Below are positions 50,676 through 58,918 of a DNA stretch of 64,000 nt, one piece after another. The stretch comes from Nocardia arizonensis. Lineage in GTDB: Bacteria; Actinomycetota; Actinomycetes; Mycobacteriales; Mycobacteriaceae. The position numbers were made by a program, and so were the translations under genes. Position 1 is the first letter of the stretch. Every line of letters begins with the position of its first letter. The notes beneath the pieces are model-generated. The model worked only from the letters and a program-made list of their open reading frames with translations. It searched no databases and was not told the origin of the DNA. The stretch lies in the NCBI RefSeq assembly GCF_001310275.1, contig NZ_LGYZ01000116.1, positions 1 to 64,000 of the forward strand, in the 5' to 3' direction.

Positions 50676-50897
50676 GTGCGAGTTATGGTGACAAGATTCG
50701 GAATTGGTCTGCTCGCGGTGGCCGCGATGGGTGTCGCGGCCGGACCGGCCGCGGCCGAACCGACCGCCCCGCCGTCGCGATCCGTTCCGGTCGCCGATCC
50801 GGGCCTGGTGCCCGAAACCGGTTCGGCGGGCGCTTACAACAACCTCATGTGCTGGCTGCACACCATCTCCGCGGACGTGCCCTGCCGGTACACCTAG
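50676..50897 (+). CDS. small secreted dicysteine peptide B
   Basis: The 73-residue precursor starts VRVMVTRFGIGLLAVAAMGV after AAGAGGT, with a cleavage site after AAAE or just before. The mature peptide is Pro-rich, then NNLMCWLHTISADVPCRYT with two cysteines ten residues apart and close to the C-terminus. The layout matches peptide A upstream, which suggests a diverged tandem pair. Confidence 0.6.
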   Translation: MRVMVTRFGIGLLAVAAMGVAAGPAAAEPTAPPSRSVPVADPGLVPETGSAGAYNNLMCWLHTISADVPCRYT

Positions 50898-50921
50898 TCC
50901 GCGCCGGTCGGTCGGGCGGGG

Positions 50922-51326
50922 TCAGCGTGTCCAGTTCTGGTAGACGTCCAGAACGCGGCCGTCGCGGGTGCCCGGCGCATTGAGATAGACGGTGATCGAC
51001 CCGTCGGGATGTGCCGCCGCCTCCGAGATGACCTGCCGCAGTGAGGCGTGCACCCCGCCCTGCTGGTCGCGATATATCTGGGTGTCGCTGTGCAGGCCCG
51101 CGCCGATGCGACTCAGCGGCACGACCATCGTGACCAGCGCCGGGATCGGCCCGTCCGCCACGCGCGCGGTCTCGTCGTGGCTCAGCGCGATGCCCGCGCG
51201 ACCCTCCTGCGGATCGAGAACCGGCTGTGCCGCCGCCGCGGTGCCCGCACCGACGGCGACGGCAGTGAGGGCGCCCGCGGCGAGGGCGCCCGCGGCGAGA
51301 GTTACGGTTCTGACGGCGATCCCCAT
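50922..51326 (-). CDS. secreted hypothetical protein
   Basis: The 134-residue precursor has a signal peptide (MGIAVRTVTLAAGALAAGAL, cleavage near AAAAQ). The mature domain has alternating strands: AGIALSHDETARVADGPIPA, VTMVVPLSRIG, GSITVYLNAPGTRDGRVLDV. There are no cysteines. AGGAGGT before the ATG fixes the start. It is divergent from hemL. The function is unknown. Confidence 0.72.
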   Translation of the reverse strand: MGIAVRTVTLAAGALAAGALTAVAVGAGTAAAAQPVLDPQEGRAGIALSHDETARVADGPIPALVTMVVPLSRIGAGLHSDTQIYRDQQGGVHASLRQVISEAAAHPDGSITVYLNAPGTRDGRVLDVYQNWTR

Positions 51327-51504
51327 GAGTACCTCCTGGCCGGACGGATGCGATGACGCACCGACATTACGCACCGGCAACCTTCCAGCGATCGATATCG
51401 CACGCGCCGAGGGGGCGTGTTGCCGATCTTGGTCCCTGCGGCGTGCGTCACTCCACTACACCCTGTCGTCGACTCGTCCCGCCGGGACTGAGAGACTGGA
51501 GGCC

Positions 51505-52842
51505 GTGAGTTCCTCTCGGCGCGTGACCAGGGCAGCTGTACCGATTTCCGCTCAGCTCTTCGACCGGGCGAGTTCGGTGATCCCCGGCGGCGTCAATTCG
51601 CCGGTGCGGGCGTTCGCCTCGGTCGGCGGCACCCCGAGATTCATCGCCTCGGCCAACGGCGCCACGCTGACCGACGTCGACGGCAACGAATACGTCGACC
51701 TCGTCTGTTCCTGGGGGCCGATGATCCTCGGCCATGCCCACCCGGCCGTGGTCGAGGCGGTGCGCGCGGCCGCGACCGGCGGCCTGTCCTTCGGCGCGCC
51801 CACCGAGGCGGAGATCGAACTGGCCGAGGCCATCGTCGAGCGGGTCGACCCGGTCGAGCGGGTCCGCCTGGTCAATTCCGGCACCGAGGCCACCATGAGC
51901 GCGGTCCGGTTGGCGCGCGGCTACACCGGCCGCTCCAAGATCATCAAATTCTCCGGCTGCTACCACGGTCACGTGGACGCGCTGCTGGCCGACGCGGGCT
52001 CCGGCGTCGCGACCCTCGGTCTGCCCACCTCGCCCGGCGTCACCGGCGCGCAGGCCGCGGACACACTGGTACTGCCGTACAACGATCTCGACGCCGTGGC
52101 CGCGGCCTTCGCCGCCGATCCCGGTGCGATCGCCTGCGTGATCACCGAGGCGGCGGCCGGGAACATGGGCGCGGTCGCGCCTGCGCCCGGATTCAACGCG
52201 GGTCTGCGCGCGCTCACCGAACAGCACGGTGCGCTGCTGATCATGGACGAGGTCATGACCGGATTCCGGGTCTCGCGCGCGGGCTGGTTCGGGCGCGAGG
52301 GCGTCGCCGGTGATCTCTACACCTTCGGCAAGGTCATGAGCGGCGGACTGCCGGCGGCGGCGTTCGGCGGCCGCGCCGAGATCATGAATCAGCTCGCCCC
52401 GCTCGGCCCGGTGTATCAGGCGGGCACGCTCTCGGGTAATCCGGTGGCCGTCGCGGCCGGTCTGGCGACGCTGCGGGCCGCCGACGACGCGGTGTACGCC
52501 GCGCTGGACCGCAATGCCGAACGGCTCGGCGGGCTGTTCACCGAGGCGCTCACCGCGGCCGGGGTCGAGCATCGAGTGCAGTTCGCGGGCAATATGGTGA
52601 GCGTGTTCTTCGCCGATCGCCCGGTGACCGATTACGCGGCCGCCAAGGCCAGCCAGACCTGGCGTTTTCCCGCCTTCTTCCACGCACTGCTCGAGGCGGG
52701 CGTGTACGCGCCGCCCAGTGCGTTCGAGGCGTGGTTCGTCTCCGCGGCGCTCGACGAGAACGCGTTCGACCGTATCGCCGCCGCCCTGCCCGCCGCCGCG
52801 TCCGCGGCCGCGGCCGCAACCCCCGAAGGATCCCGCGCGTGA
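51505..52842 (+). CDS. hemL: glutamate-1-semialdehyde 2,1-aminomutase
   Basis: The 445-residue PLP enzyme makes 5-aminolevulinate from glutamate-1-semialdehyde. It has SSVIPGGVNSPVRAF, NSGTEATMSAVRLARG, the cofactor Asp in LLIMDEVMTGFRVS and the PLP lysine in YTFGKVMSGGLPAAAFGG. The GTG at 51505 follows TGGAGG; a longer reading to 50992 overlaps the minus-strand gene and is not credible. The Ala-rich C-terminus is slightly extended. It leads a six-gene chain with 4-base overlaps. Confidence 0.95.
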   Translation: MSSSRRVTRAAVPISAQLFDRASSVIPGGVNSPVRAFASVGGTPRFIASANGATLTDVDGNEYVDLVCSWGPMILGHAHPAVVEAVRAAATGGLSFGAPTEAEIELAEAIVERVDPVERVRLVNSGTEATMSAVRLARGYTGRSKIIKFSGCYHGHVDALLADAGSGVATLGLPTSPGVTGAQAADTLVLPYNDLDAVAAAFAADPGAIACVITEAAAGNMGAVAPAPGFNAGLRALTEQHGALLIMDEVMTGFRVSRAGWFGREGVAGDLYTFGKVMSGGLPAAAFGGRAEIMNQLAPLGPVYQAGTLSGNPVAVAAGLATLRAADDAVYAALDRNAERLGGLFTEALTAAGVEHRVQFAGNMVSVFFADRPVTDYAAAKASQTWRFPAFFHALLEAGVYAPPSAFEAWFVSAALDENAFDRIAAALPAAASAAAAATPEGSRA

Positions 52843-54020
52843 GTTCCGACCACGATCAGCCCGACGTCCGGCGAGGACTGGACAGCACATCCGCCGAACC
52901 GAACGAGTCCGCCGCCGCGTCCGCGGGACCGGCGGACGACGCCGCGGGCGTCGAGTCGCAATCCGCCGTGCCCGCGGTCGCTGCCGCGGAGGCCGCCGCG
53001 GCGCTCGCGCTCGCCGAGGGCGCCGATGTCGCCGACGCCGCCGCGCGCGCGGGAGGGGCCGCGAGCGCGGCTCGTTCCGAAGCCGAGTCGGCCATCGAGG
53101 ACGCGGTGGCGGTCGCGGAGATCGTCGCCGTGGGTGAGCCCACGGAAGCCGCCGTTGGCGTGGTTTCCGAATCGGCCGACGGCGCGGGTGTGACCACCGA
53201 CGCGGCCGACCGCGCGGAGGAGTTCGCGGCGGCGACGGAGTCGGTGGCCGAGAGCACCGCCCCGGCGGACGAAGATCCCGAGGACGATGTCGAGGCGTCC
53301 GAAGCGGCTCCGGTCGCCGAGCCGGGTTCGCGGACATCCGCGACGACCGCGCGTCCGCGTGAGGACGGCGAGGACGAACCCATCGATGCGGCTATCGAGA
53401 CCATCGTGCACGTGCTGCGGCACGGTGAGGTGCACAACCCCAAGGGCATTCTGTACGGTCGTCTGCCCGGATTCAGCCTGTCGGTGACCGGTCGCGCGCA
53501 GGCCACCGCGGTCGCGCACTCGCTGTCGGATCACGATGTGGCCCTGGTGATCGCGTCCCCGCTGCAACGCGCGCAGGAGACCGCGGGGCCGATCGCGACG
53601 CGCCACGGGCTGATCGTGCGCACCGACGAGAATCTCATCGAAGCGGGCAATACCTTCGAAGGTCTGCGGGTTTCCGTCGGTGACGGCGCGCTGCGCAAGC
53701 CCCGGCACTGGTGGAAACTGCGCGACCCGTTCACCCCGTCCTGGGGCGAGCCCTATCTCCAGATCGCGCATCGCATGCTGGCCGCGGTGAACAAGGCCAG
53801 GGTCGAGGCGGCCGGACACGAGGCGGTGCTGGTGTCACATCAGCTGCCGGTGTGGACCCTGCGCCGATTCCTCCAGGGCCAGCGGCTCTGGCACGACCCG
53901 CGACGGCGCCAGTGCTCGCTGGCCTCGCTGACCTCGCTGGTCTATCAGGGCGACATCCTCGTCGACATCGTGTACTCCGAACCCGCGGGCGGCTCCGACC
54001 CGTCGGTGCACGGCGCATGA
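52839..54020 (+). CDS. histidine phosphatase (phosphoglycerate-mutase fold) with long Ala/acidic N-terminal extension
   Basis: The 393-residue protein has a disordered N-terminus of about 185 residues, mostly Ala, Glu, Asp, Val and Ser, and then a phosphohistidine domain: VLRHGEVHNPKGILYG with RHG at 194-196, SPLQRAQETAGPIA and the second histidine in VLVSHQLPVWTLRRF. The M. tuberculosis counterpart Rv0525 is about 200 residues, so the extension is extra. It is coupled to hemL upstream and the thioredoxin-like gene downstream. The substrate is unknown. Confidence 0.88.
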   Translation: MSSDHDQPDVRRGLDSTSAEPNESAAASAGPADDAAGVESQSAVPAVAAAEAAAALALAEGADVADAAARAGGAASAARSEAESAIEDAVAVAEIVAVGEPTEAAVGVVSESADGAGVTTDAADRAEEFAAATESVAESTAPADEDPEDDVEASEAAPVAEPGSRTSATTARPREDGEDEPIDAAIETIVHVLRHGEVHNPKGILYGRLPGFSLSVTGRAQATAVAHSLSDHDVALVIASPLQRAQETAGPIATRHGLIVRTDENLIEAGNTFEGLRVSVGDGALRKPRHWWKLRDPFTPSWGEPYLQIAHRMLAAVNKARVEAAGHEAVLVSHQLPVWTLRRFLQGQRLWHDPRRRQCSLASLTSLVYQGDILVDIVYSEPAGGSDPSVHGA

Positions 54021-54658
54021 GTCGGTGCACCGCAACCGTCCGTCCGCGCTCGACCTCGGTTCGGCGCGTCGGACCGGTCCTGCTCGCGTGCCTCGCGCTG
54101 GTCGCGGCGCTGTCGGGCTGTTCGACCGGGGCGGATGCGGTGGCCTCCGGCGGCACCTTCCAATTCGTCTCGCCGGGGGGCCGAACCGAAATCTCCTACG
54201 ATCCGCCGAGCGCGCGCGGCACCGTCGGTGAGCTGTCCGGCCCGGATCTCATGCACGAGGGCAAGACCGTGTCGCTGAACGATTTCCGGGACAAGGTCGT
54301 GGTCGTCAACCTGTGGGGGCAGTGGTGCGGTCCGTGCCGCGCCGAGGCGCCCGCGTTGGAGCAGGTATACGAGGCCACCAAGGATCTCGGCGTCGCCTTC
54401 CTCGGCATCAATGTCCGTGACCCGCAGCGCGACAAGGCCCAGGATTTCGTCACCGACAACAAGGTCGGCTATCCCTCGATCCACGACCCGTCCATGCGCA
54501 CCCTGCTCGCGCTGGGCGGTAACTTCCCGACCAGCGTCATCCCGACGACGTTGATCCTGGACCGGCAGCACCGGGTGGCCGCGGTATTCCTGAAATCGCT
54601 GCTGGCCGAGGATCTGCGTCCCGCGGTGGAACGCGTGGCCCGGGAGGATCCGCGGTGA
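54017..54658 (+). CDS. resA: thioredoxin-like lipoprotein (ResA/TlpA type, Rv0526-like)
   Basis: The 213-residue protein has a lipoprotein signal (VAALSGC lipobox near residue 35) and an extracytoplasmic thioredoxin domain: VVVNLWGQWCGPCRAEAPAL with the WCGPC site, FLGINVRDPQRDKA and the cis-Pro loop VIPTTLILD. It would reduce apocytochrome c cysteines using electrons passed by CcdA, the next gene. The symbol is used by role; the start ATG overlaps the previous stop. Confidence 0.9.
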   Translation: MSRCTATVRPRSTSVRRVGPVLLACLALVAALSGCSTGADAVASGGTFQFVSPGGRTEISYDPPSARGTVGELSGPDLMHEGKTVSLNDFRDKVVVVNLWGQWCGPCRAEAPALEQVYEATKDLGVAFLGINVRDPQRDKAQDFVTDNKVGYPSIHDPSMRTLLALGGNFPTSVIPTTLILDRQHRVAAVFLKSLLAEDLRPAVERVAREDPR

Positions 54659-55482
54659 CCGTGCTCGCGAGCGTGGGGGATTCGTTCCAGCAGACCGCGG
54701 CCACCGGACCGCTGCTGCTCGCACTCGGCGCGTGTCTGCTGGCCGGGCTCGTGTCGTTCGCCTCGCCGTGCGTGGTGCCGCTTGTCCCCGGATATCTGTC
54801 CTATCTGGCCGGCCTGGTCGGCGCGGAGGCTCCGCCCGCCACGGCCGCGCAGGCTGCCGCCGTCGGTGTCGGGGTACGCGCTGACACGCGGAACGGGCGG
54901 TTGCGGGTCGCGGGCGCGGCCGGACTGTTCGTGGCGGGCTTCACGGTGGTGTTCGTGCTCGCCACCGCCACCGTCTTCGGGCTCATCCAGACCCTGAACG
55001 TGAATCGCGAACTGTTGCAGCGGGTCGGCGGCGTGGTGACGATCGTGATGGGGCTGGTCTTCGTCGGACTCGTACCCGCCTTGCAGCGCGACACCAGAAT
55101 GCAGCCGCGACGGCTGACCGGTATCGTGGGCGCGCCGCTGCTCGGCGCCGTCTTCGCCCTCGGGTGGACGCCGTGTCTCGGCCCGACGCTCTCGGGTGTC
55201 ATGGCGGTGTCGGCCGGCACCGACGGCACGACCGCCGCGCGCGGCGTCGCGCTCATCGTGGCGTACTGTCTCGGACTCGGATCGCCGTTCGTGATCCTGG
55301 CGTTCGGTTCGGCGACGGCGTTGCGCGGTGTCGGCTGGCTGCGGCGTAATTCGCGCACGATTCAGATCATCGGGGGCATCCTGCTCGTCGCGGTGGGCGT
55401 CGCACTGGTCACGGGGGCGTGGGATCAGTTCGTCGGCTGGGTCCGCGACGGATTCGTCTCCGAGGTGACGCTGCCGATATGA
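54655..55482 (+). CDS. ccdA: cytochrome c biogenesis thiol-disulfide membrane protein CcdA
   Basis: The 275-residue protein has about six membrane segments and the CcdA signatures LVSFASPCVVPLVPGYLSYL (first cysteine, near residue 41) and LGWTPCLGPTLSGVMA (second cysteine). It moves electrons across the membrane to ResA. An insert of about 25 residues after the first segment (TAAQAAAVGVGVRADTRNGR) is polar. GTG start overlaps the resA stop. Confidence 0.94.
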   Translation: MTVLASVGDSFQQTAATGPLLLALGACLLAGLVSFASPCVVPLVPGYLSYLAGLVGAEAPPATAAQAAAVGVGVRADTRNGRLRVAGAAGLFVAGFTVVFVLATATVFGLIQTLNVNRELLQRVGGVVTIVMGLVFVGLVPALQRDTRMQPRRLTGIVGAPLLGAVFALGWTPCLGPTLSGVMAVSAGTDGTTAARGVALIVAYCLGLGSPFVILAFGSATALRGVGWLRRNSRTIQIIGGILLVAVGVALVTGAWDQFVGWVRDGFVSEVTLPI

Positions 55483-57137
55483 CCATGACCGAGACCCCGA
55501 CCGCGCCCGCGCCGAACCCGCCCGCGCGCCCGTCGATCCTCCTGCGCGTCCTGGCGTTCGTCCGCAATACCTGGCGCGGACTCACGAGCATGCGCACCGC
55601 GCTGGTGTTGCTGTTCCTGCTCGCGCTTGCCGCGATCCCGGGCGCGCTGCTGCCGCAACGCAATCTGAACGAGCAGAAGGTCGACCAGTACATCGCCGCC
55701 CGACCGACGCTCGGACCGTGGATGGACCGGTTCGAACTGTTCGACGTGTTCTCGAGTTTCTGGTTCACCGCCGTCTACGCGCTGCTGTTCGTCTCGCTGG
55801 CCGGATGCATCCTGCCGCGCTGCTTCGATCACTACCGGGCGTTGCGCACCCCGCCGGTGCGGGCCCCGCGCAATCTGGGCAGGCTGCCGCTGAATCACAG
55901 CGAGACCGTCGGCGACACACCCGAGCGGGTGATCGAGCGGGCGCGCGCCCAGTTGCGCGGATGGCGCACCGAGATCCGCGTCGAGCGGGACCGGGCGCGC
56001 GAAGGCGAGATAACCCTGTCGGCCGAGAAGGGCTACACCCGCGAACTCGGCAATCTGGTGTTCCACCTGGCGCTGGTCGGTCTGCTGATCGCGATCGCGG
56101 TCGGGAAGTTCTTCGGATACGAGGGCACCGTCATCGTCATCGCGAACAACGGCCCGGGATTCTGCACCACCTCGCCCGCGGTCTTCGACTCGTTCAAGGC
56201 GGGCAATGTCAACGACGGCACCGGGATGACCCCGTTGTGCGTGCGGGTCAAGGACTTCCGGGCCGACTATCTCGACAATGGCCAAGCCGAGATGTTCACC
56301 TCGAATATCGAGTATCAGGCGGGGGAGGATCTGCGCGCGGACACCTGGCGGGCGAGCGAGATCAAGGTGAACCATCCGCTGCGCGTCGCGGGCGACCGGC
56401 TGTACCTGCAAGGTCACGGGTACGCGCCGACGTTCACGGTCACCTTCCCGAACGGGCAGACCCGCACCGAGACCATTCAGTGGCGTCCCGACGACGCGCG
56501 CACCTTCCTGTCCAGCGGAGTGCTTCGCATCGATCCGCCGGGCGGCATGTTCGGCACCGAGGAGGAGCGCCGCCGCAACCAGATCGCCATCGAGGGTCTG
56601 TTCGCGCCGACCGCGCTGTTCCACGGCAACCTGCTCACCTCCTCGTTCCCGCGGATGGACGATCCGGCGGTCGCGGTGGACATCTATCGCGGTGACACCG
56701 GTCTGGACACCGGGCGTCCGCAGTCGCTGTTCGCTCTCGACCCCGAACAGATCCGCCAAGGTCGGCTGAGCAAGGAGGCGCGGGTCAACCTGCGGCCCGG
56801 CGAGTCCACCACGCTGCCCAGCGGCGCGACCGTGCGTTTCGACGGCGCGCAGGAATTCGTGAACCTTCAGGTGTCGCACGATCCCGCGCAGCAATGGGTG
56901 CTGGTGAGCGCCCTCGCGATGATGGGCGGTCTGCTCGTGTCGCTGCTGGTGAAGCGCCGCCGGATCTGGATCCGGGTCTATACGGAGCCGGACGAAGCCG
57001 GTACCGTGTCTCAACGACGTTCTGTAGTAGAAATGGGCGGGCTCGCCAGAACCGACCAGGCCGGTTGGGGCGGCGAGTTCGACCGTCTGCGTCGCCGCCT
57101 GCTCGACCCGGACGCGACAACCCCAACGGGAGAATGA
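55479..57137 (+). CDS. resB: cytochrome c biogenesis protein ResB/Ccs1
   Basis: The 552-residue protein has three N-terminal membrane segments (about 38-58, 90-110, 185-205: TALVLLFLLALAAIPGALLP, FWFTAVYALLFVSLAGCILP, LVFHLALVGLLIAIAVGKFF), a large outside domain, and a final segment (LVSALAMMGGLLVSLLVK). It forms the system II heme-ligation complex with CcsA. The start overlaps the ccdA stop and the stop overlaps ccsA. Confidence 0.93.
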   Translation: MTMTETPTAPAPNPPARPSILLRVLAFVRNTWRGLTSMRTALVLLFLLALAAIPGALLPQRNLNEQKVDQYIAARPTLGPWMDRFELFDVFSSFWFTAVYALLFVSLAGCILPRCFDHYRALRTPPVRAPRNLGRLPLNHSETVGDTPERVIERARAQLRGWRTEIRVERDRAREGEITLSAEKGYTRELGNLVFHLALVGLLIAIAVGKFFGYEGTVIVIANNGPGFCTTSPAVFDSFKAGNVNDGTGMTPLCVRVKDFRADYLDNGQAEMFTSNIEYQAGEDLRADTWRASEIKVNHPLRVAGDRLYLQGHGYAPTFTVTFPNGQTRTETIQWRPDDARTFLSSGVLRIDPPGGMFGTEEERRRNQIAIEGLFAPTALFHGNLLTSSFPRMDDPAVAVDIYRGDTGLDTGRPQSLFALDPEQIRQGRLSKEARVNLRPGESTTLPSGATVRFDGAQEFVNLQVSHDPAQQWVLVSALAMMGGLLVSLLVKRRRIWIRVYTEPDEAGTVSQRRSVVEMGGLARTDQAGWGGEFDRLRRRLLDPDATTPTGE

Positions 57138-58108
57138 CCATGCCGATCGACGAAACCCTCTCCCAGTACAGCGATTTCGCGTTCAAGTCGGCGCTGGTCG
57201 TCTACGCGCTGGTGCTGACCCTGCTCATCTGGCAGTACGCGACCGCGCGCACCAGGCAGCTGGCCGAACGCGAACCCGCGATGGCGGGCGGACCCGCGGC
57301 GCGGCCCGATGGCCCCGGCCGCATCGTGGAACCGGTCGGCAAACCGCTGGCCGAACGCCTCGGCAATATGGCCTTCTCGGTGCTCGTCGTCGGCGCCGCG
57401 CTGCACGTGCTCGCGATCGTATTGCGCGGCTTCGCGACCCACCGCTTCCCGCTCGGCAACATGTACGAGTTCGTGACGATGGCGACCGCCGCGGCCACCG
57501 TCGTCGGCCTGATATTCCTGCGCGAACAGCGTTACCGCTCCACCTGGGTGTTCCTATTGGTGCCGGTGCTCATCCTCATGTTCCTCGCGGGCACCCTGCT
57601 CTACGCCGAAGCCGCCCCCGTCGTCCCGGCGCTGCGCTCGTTCTGGCTGCCCATCCACGTCACCATCGTCAGCATCGGCAGCGGGGTCTTCCTGGTCTCC
57701 GGCGTGGCCAGCCTGCTGTTCCTGTACCGCATCCGCCAACCCGACGGCCAGGAATCCACTGGCCCCCTCGGCGCCATCGCCAAACGCCTCCCCGACGCCC
57801 GCACCCTGGACGGCCTCGCCTACAAGGCCACCATCGTCGGCTTCCCCCTCTTCGGCGCGGGCGTCATCCTCGGCGCCATCTGGGCCGAAGCCGCCTGGGG
57901 CCGCTTCTGGGGCTGGGACCCCAAGGAAACCTGCTCCTTCATAGCCTGGGTCCTCTACGCCGCCTACCTGCACGCCCGCGCCACCAGCGGCTGGCGCGAC
58001 ACCCGAGCGGCCTGGATCAACGTCGCGGGCTTCGTCGCCATGCTCTTCAACCTCTTCATCATCAACATCGTCATCAGTGGGTTGCACAGCTACGCCGGAC
58101 TGAACTAA
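57134..58108 (+). CDS. ccsA: cytochrome c biogenesis protein CcsA (CcsB)
   Basis: The 324-residue protein has about eight membrane segments and the heme-handling motif WGRFWGWDPKETCSFIAWVL near residues 256-275. Conserved histidines are in ALHVLAIVLRG, LPIHVTIVSI and SGLHSYAG. With ResB it exports heme and attaches it to CXXCH of c-type cytochromes. It ends the hemL-ccs chain; no clear terminator follows. Confidence 0.95.
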   Translation: MTMPIDETLSQYSDFAFKSALVVYALVLTLLIWQYATARTRQLAEREPAMAGGPAARPDGPGRIVEPVGKPLAERLGNMAFSVLVVGAALHVLAIVLRGFATHRFPLGNMYEFVTMATAAATVVGLIFLREQRYRSTWVFLLVPVLILMFLAGTLLYAEAAPVVPALRSFWLPIHVTIVSIGSGVFLVSGVASLLFLYRIRQPDGQESTGPLGAIAKRLPDARTLDGLAYKATIVGFPLFGAGVILGAIWAEAAWGRFWGWDPKETCSFIAWVLYAAYLHARATSGWRDTRAAWINVAGFVAMLFNLFIINIVISGLHSYAGLN

Positions 58109-58341
58109 CTGGGTTTGACCTGCGAGTCTCGGGCCGAAGCGGCGAGAGGTCCCCAAGTGCCCCGGCTGATGCCTACTCGTCAACTGAGGCATGGCGCGCG
58201 CGGCTGCTGTCAGGTCACCTCAACCTCAGGACGCACTACGACCTCGTCCGGGAGCGGGAAAGTCTCGGCGACAAGCTTGCTCGGATCGTTCCCCATCGAA
58301 CGGTCACCAGATGTAGGTGGTGGGGTCGGTTCAGCGGGTAA
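58108..58341 (+). other. coding-like open frame without start codon, possible gene remnant
   Basis: From 58108 to the TAA at 58339-58341 one frame is open, with no ATG, GTG or TTG. Its latter half reads DAYSSTEAWRARLLSGHLNL then RTHYDLVRERESLGDKLARI and VPHRTVT, a protein-like stretch with G or C at about three quarters of third codon positions. It may be the 3' end of a gene lost by deletion. The rest of the 260-base gap before 58369 shows nothing else I can support. Confidence 0.35.
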
Positions 58342-58368
58342 CCGGGGACGGTCTGCGCGCGAGGCGGG

Positions 58369-58830
58369 TCAGGTCTCGTGGTCGAGTACTTCGCGGAGGC
58401 GGGTCATGGTGGCTCGCCAGCCGCGTTCCATGGCGTTGCGGGCCATTTTCTGACGGCGGTCCTGGATGTCGAAGCCGGTTTGGGTGAGTAGCAGGCGGGT
58501 GCCGCGGCCCTGGGAGTCTACGGTCCAGTCGACTATCCAGCGGGTGGAGTAGTCGGCGCGCAGGTCGACCCAGCTGAGGGTGAGTTGGGCGCCGGGGCGG
58601 ACGGCGAGGACTTCGCAGGCGATCTCGCCGGGCGGCTGCGACGGGATGGCGAAGATGAAGTGGGTGCCTACCGACGGGACGAAACCGGTGGAGCGCATCA
58701 GCCATCGTTCGACCAGGTCGGGTTCGGTGAGCGCCCGCCAGACGGCGGCGGGCGGCTGCGGGAAGAATCTGCCGATCTCGACCGCGGCGGGATTCAACTC
58801 TGCGTCAGATGTCACCGTCGCCACCCTCAT
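58369..58830 (-). CDS. SRPBCC/AHSA1-domain protein
   Basis: The 153-residue protein has the Bet v1-like/AHSA1 layout: EIGRFFPQPPAAVWRALTEP, LVERWLM, GTHFIFAIPSQPPG, LTLSWVDL, GTRLLLTQTGF and a C-terminal helix ERGWRATMTRLREVLD. Such proteins bind hydrophobic ligands or are part of HTH/AHSA1 stress pairs. GGAGG lies just before the ATG at 58830; an upstream ATG at 58854 is the alternative. No regulator gene adjoins it. Confidence 0.82.
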   Translation of the reverse strand: MRVATVTSDAELNPAAVEIGRFFPQPPAAVWRALTEPDLVERWLMRSTGFVPSVGTHFIFAIPSQPPGEIACEVLAVRPGAQLTLSWVDLRADYSTRWIVDWTVDSQGRGTRLLLTQTGFDIQDRRQKMARNAMERGWRATMTRLREVLDHET

Positions 58831-58918
58831 CGCCTCCGACCATGCCACCAGCATTCCACGACGCGGGGTCGGACACGGGGATGTACGGATTCGAGCGCCC
58901 GGGTACCGGGCGCGCGGG

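Noticed and set aside
51448..53337. 629-codon minus-strand frame opposite hemL
   Set aside because: HemL motifs on the plus strand are unambiguous. The antisense reading is low-complexity Arg/Pro.
58115..58453. 112-codon plus-strand frame after ccsA starting at an ATG
   Set aside because: Its translation is Ser/Arg/Gly-rich with no structure, and it runs into the SRPBCC gene antisense. A neighbouring frame is more protein-like.
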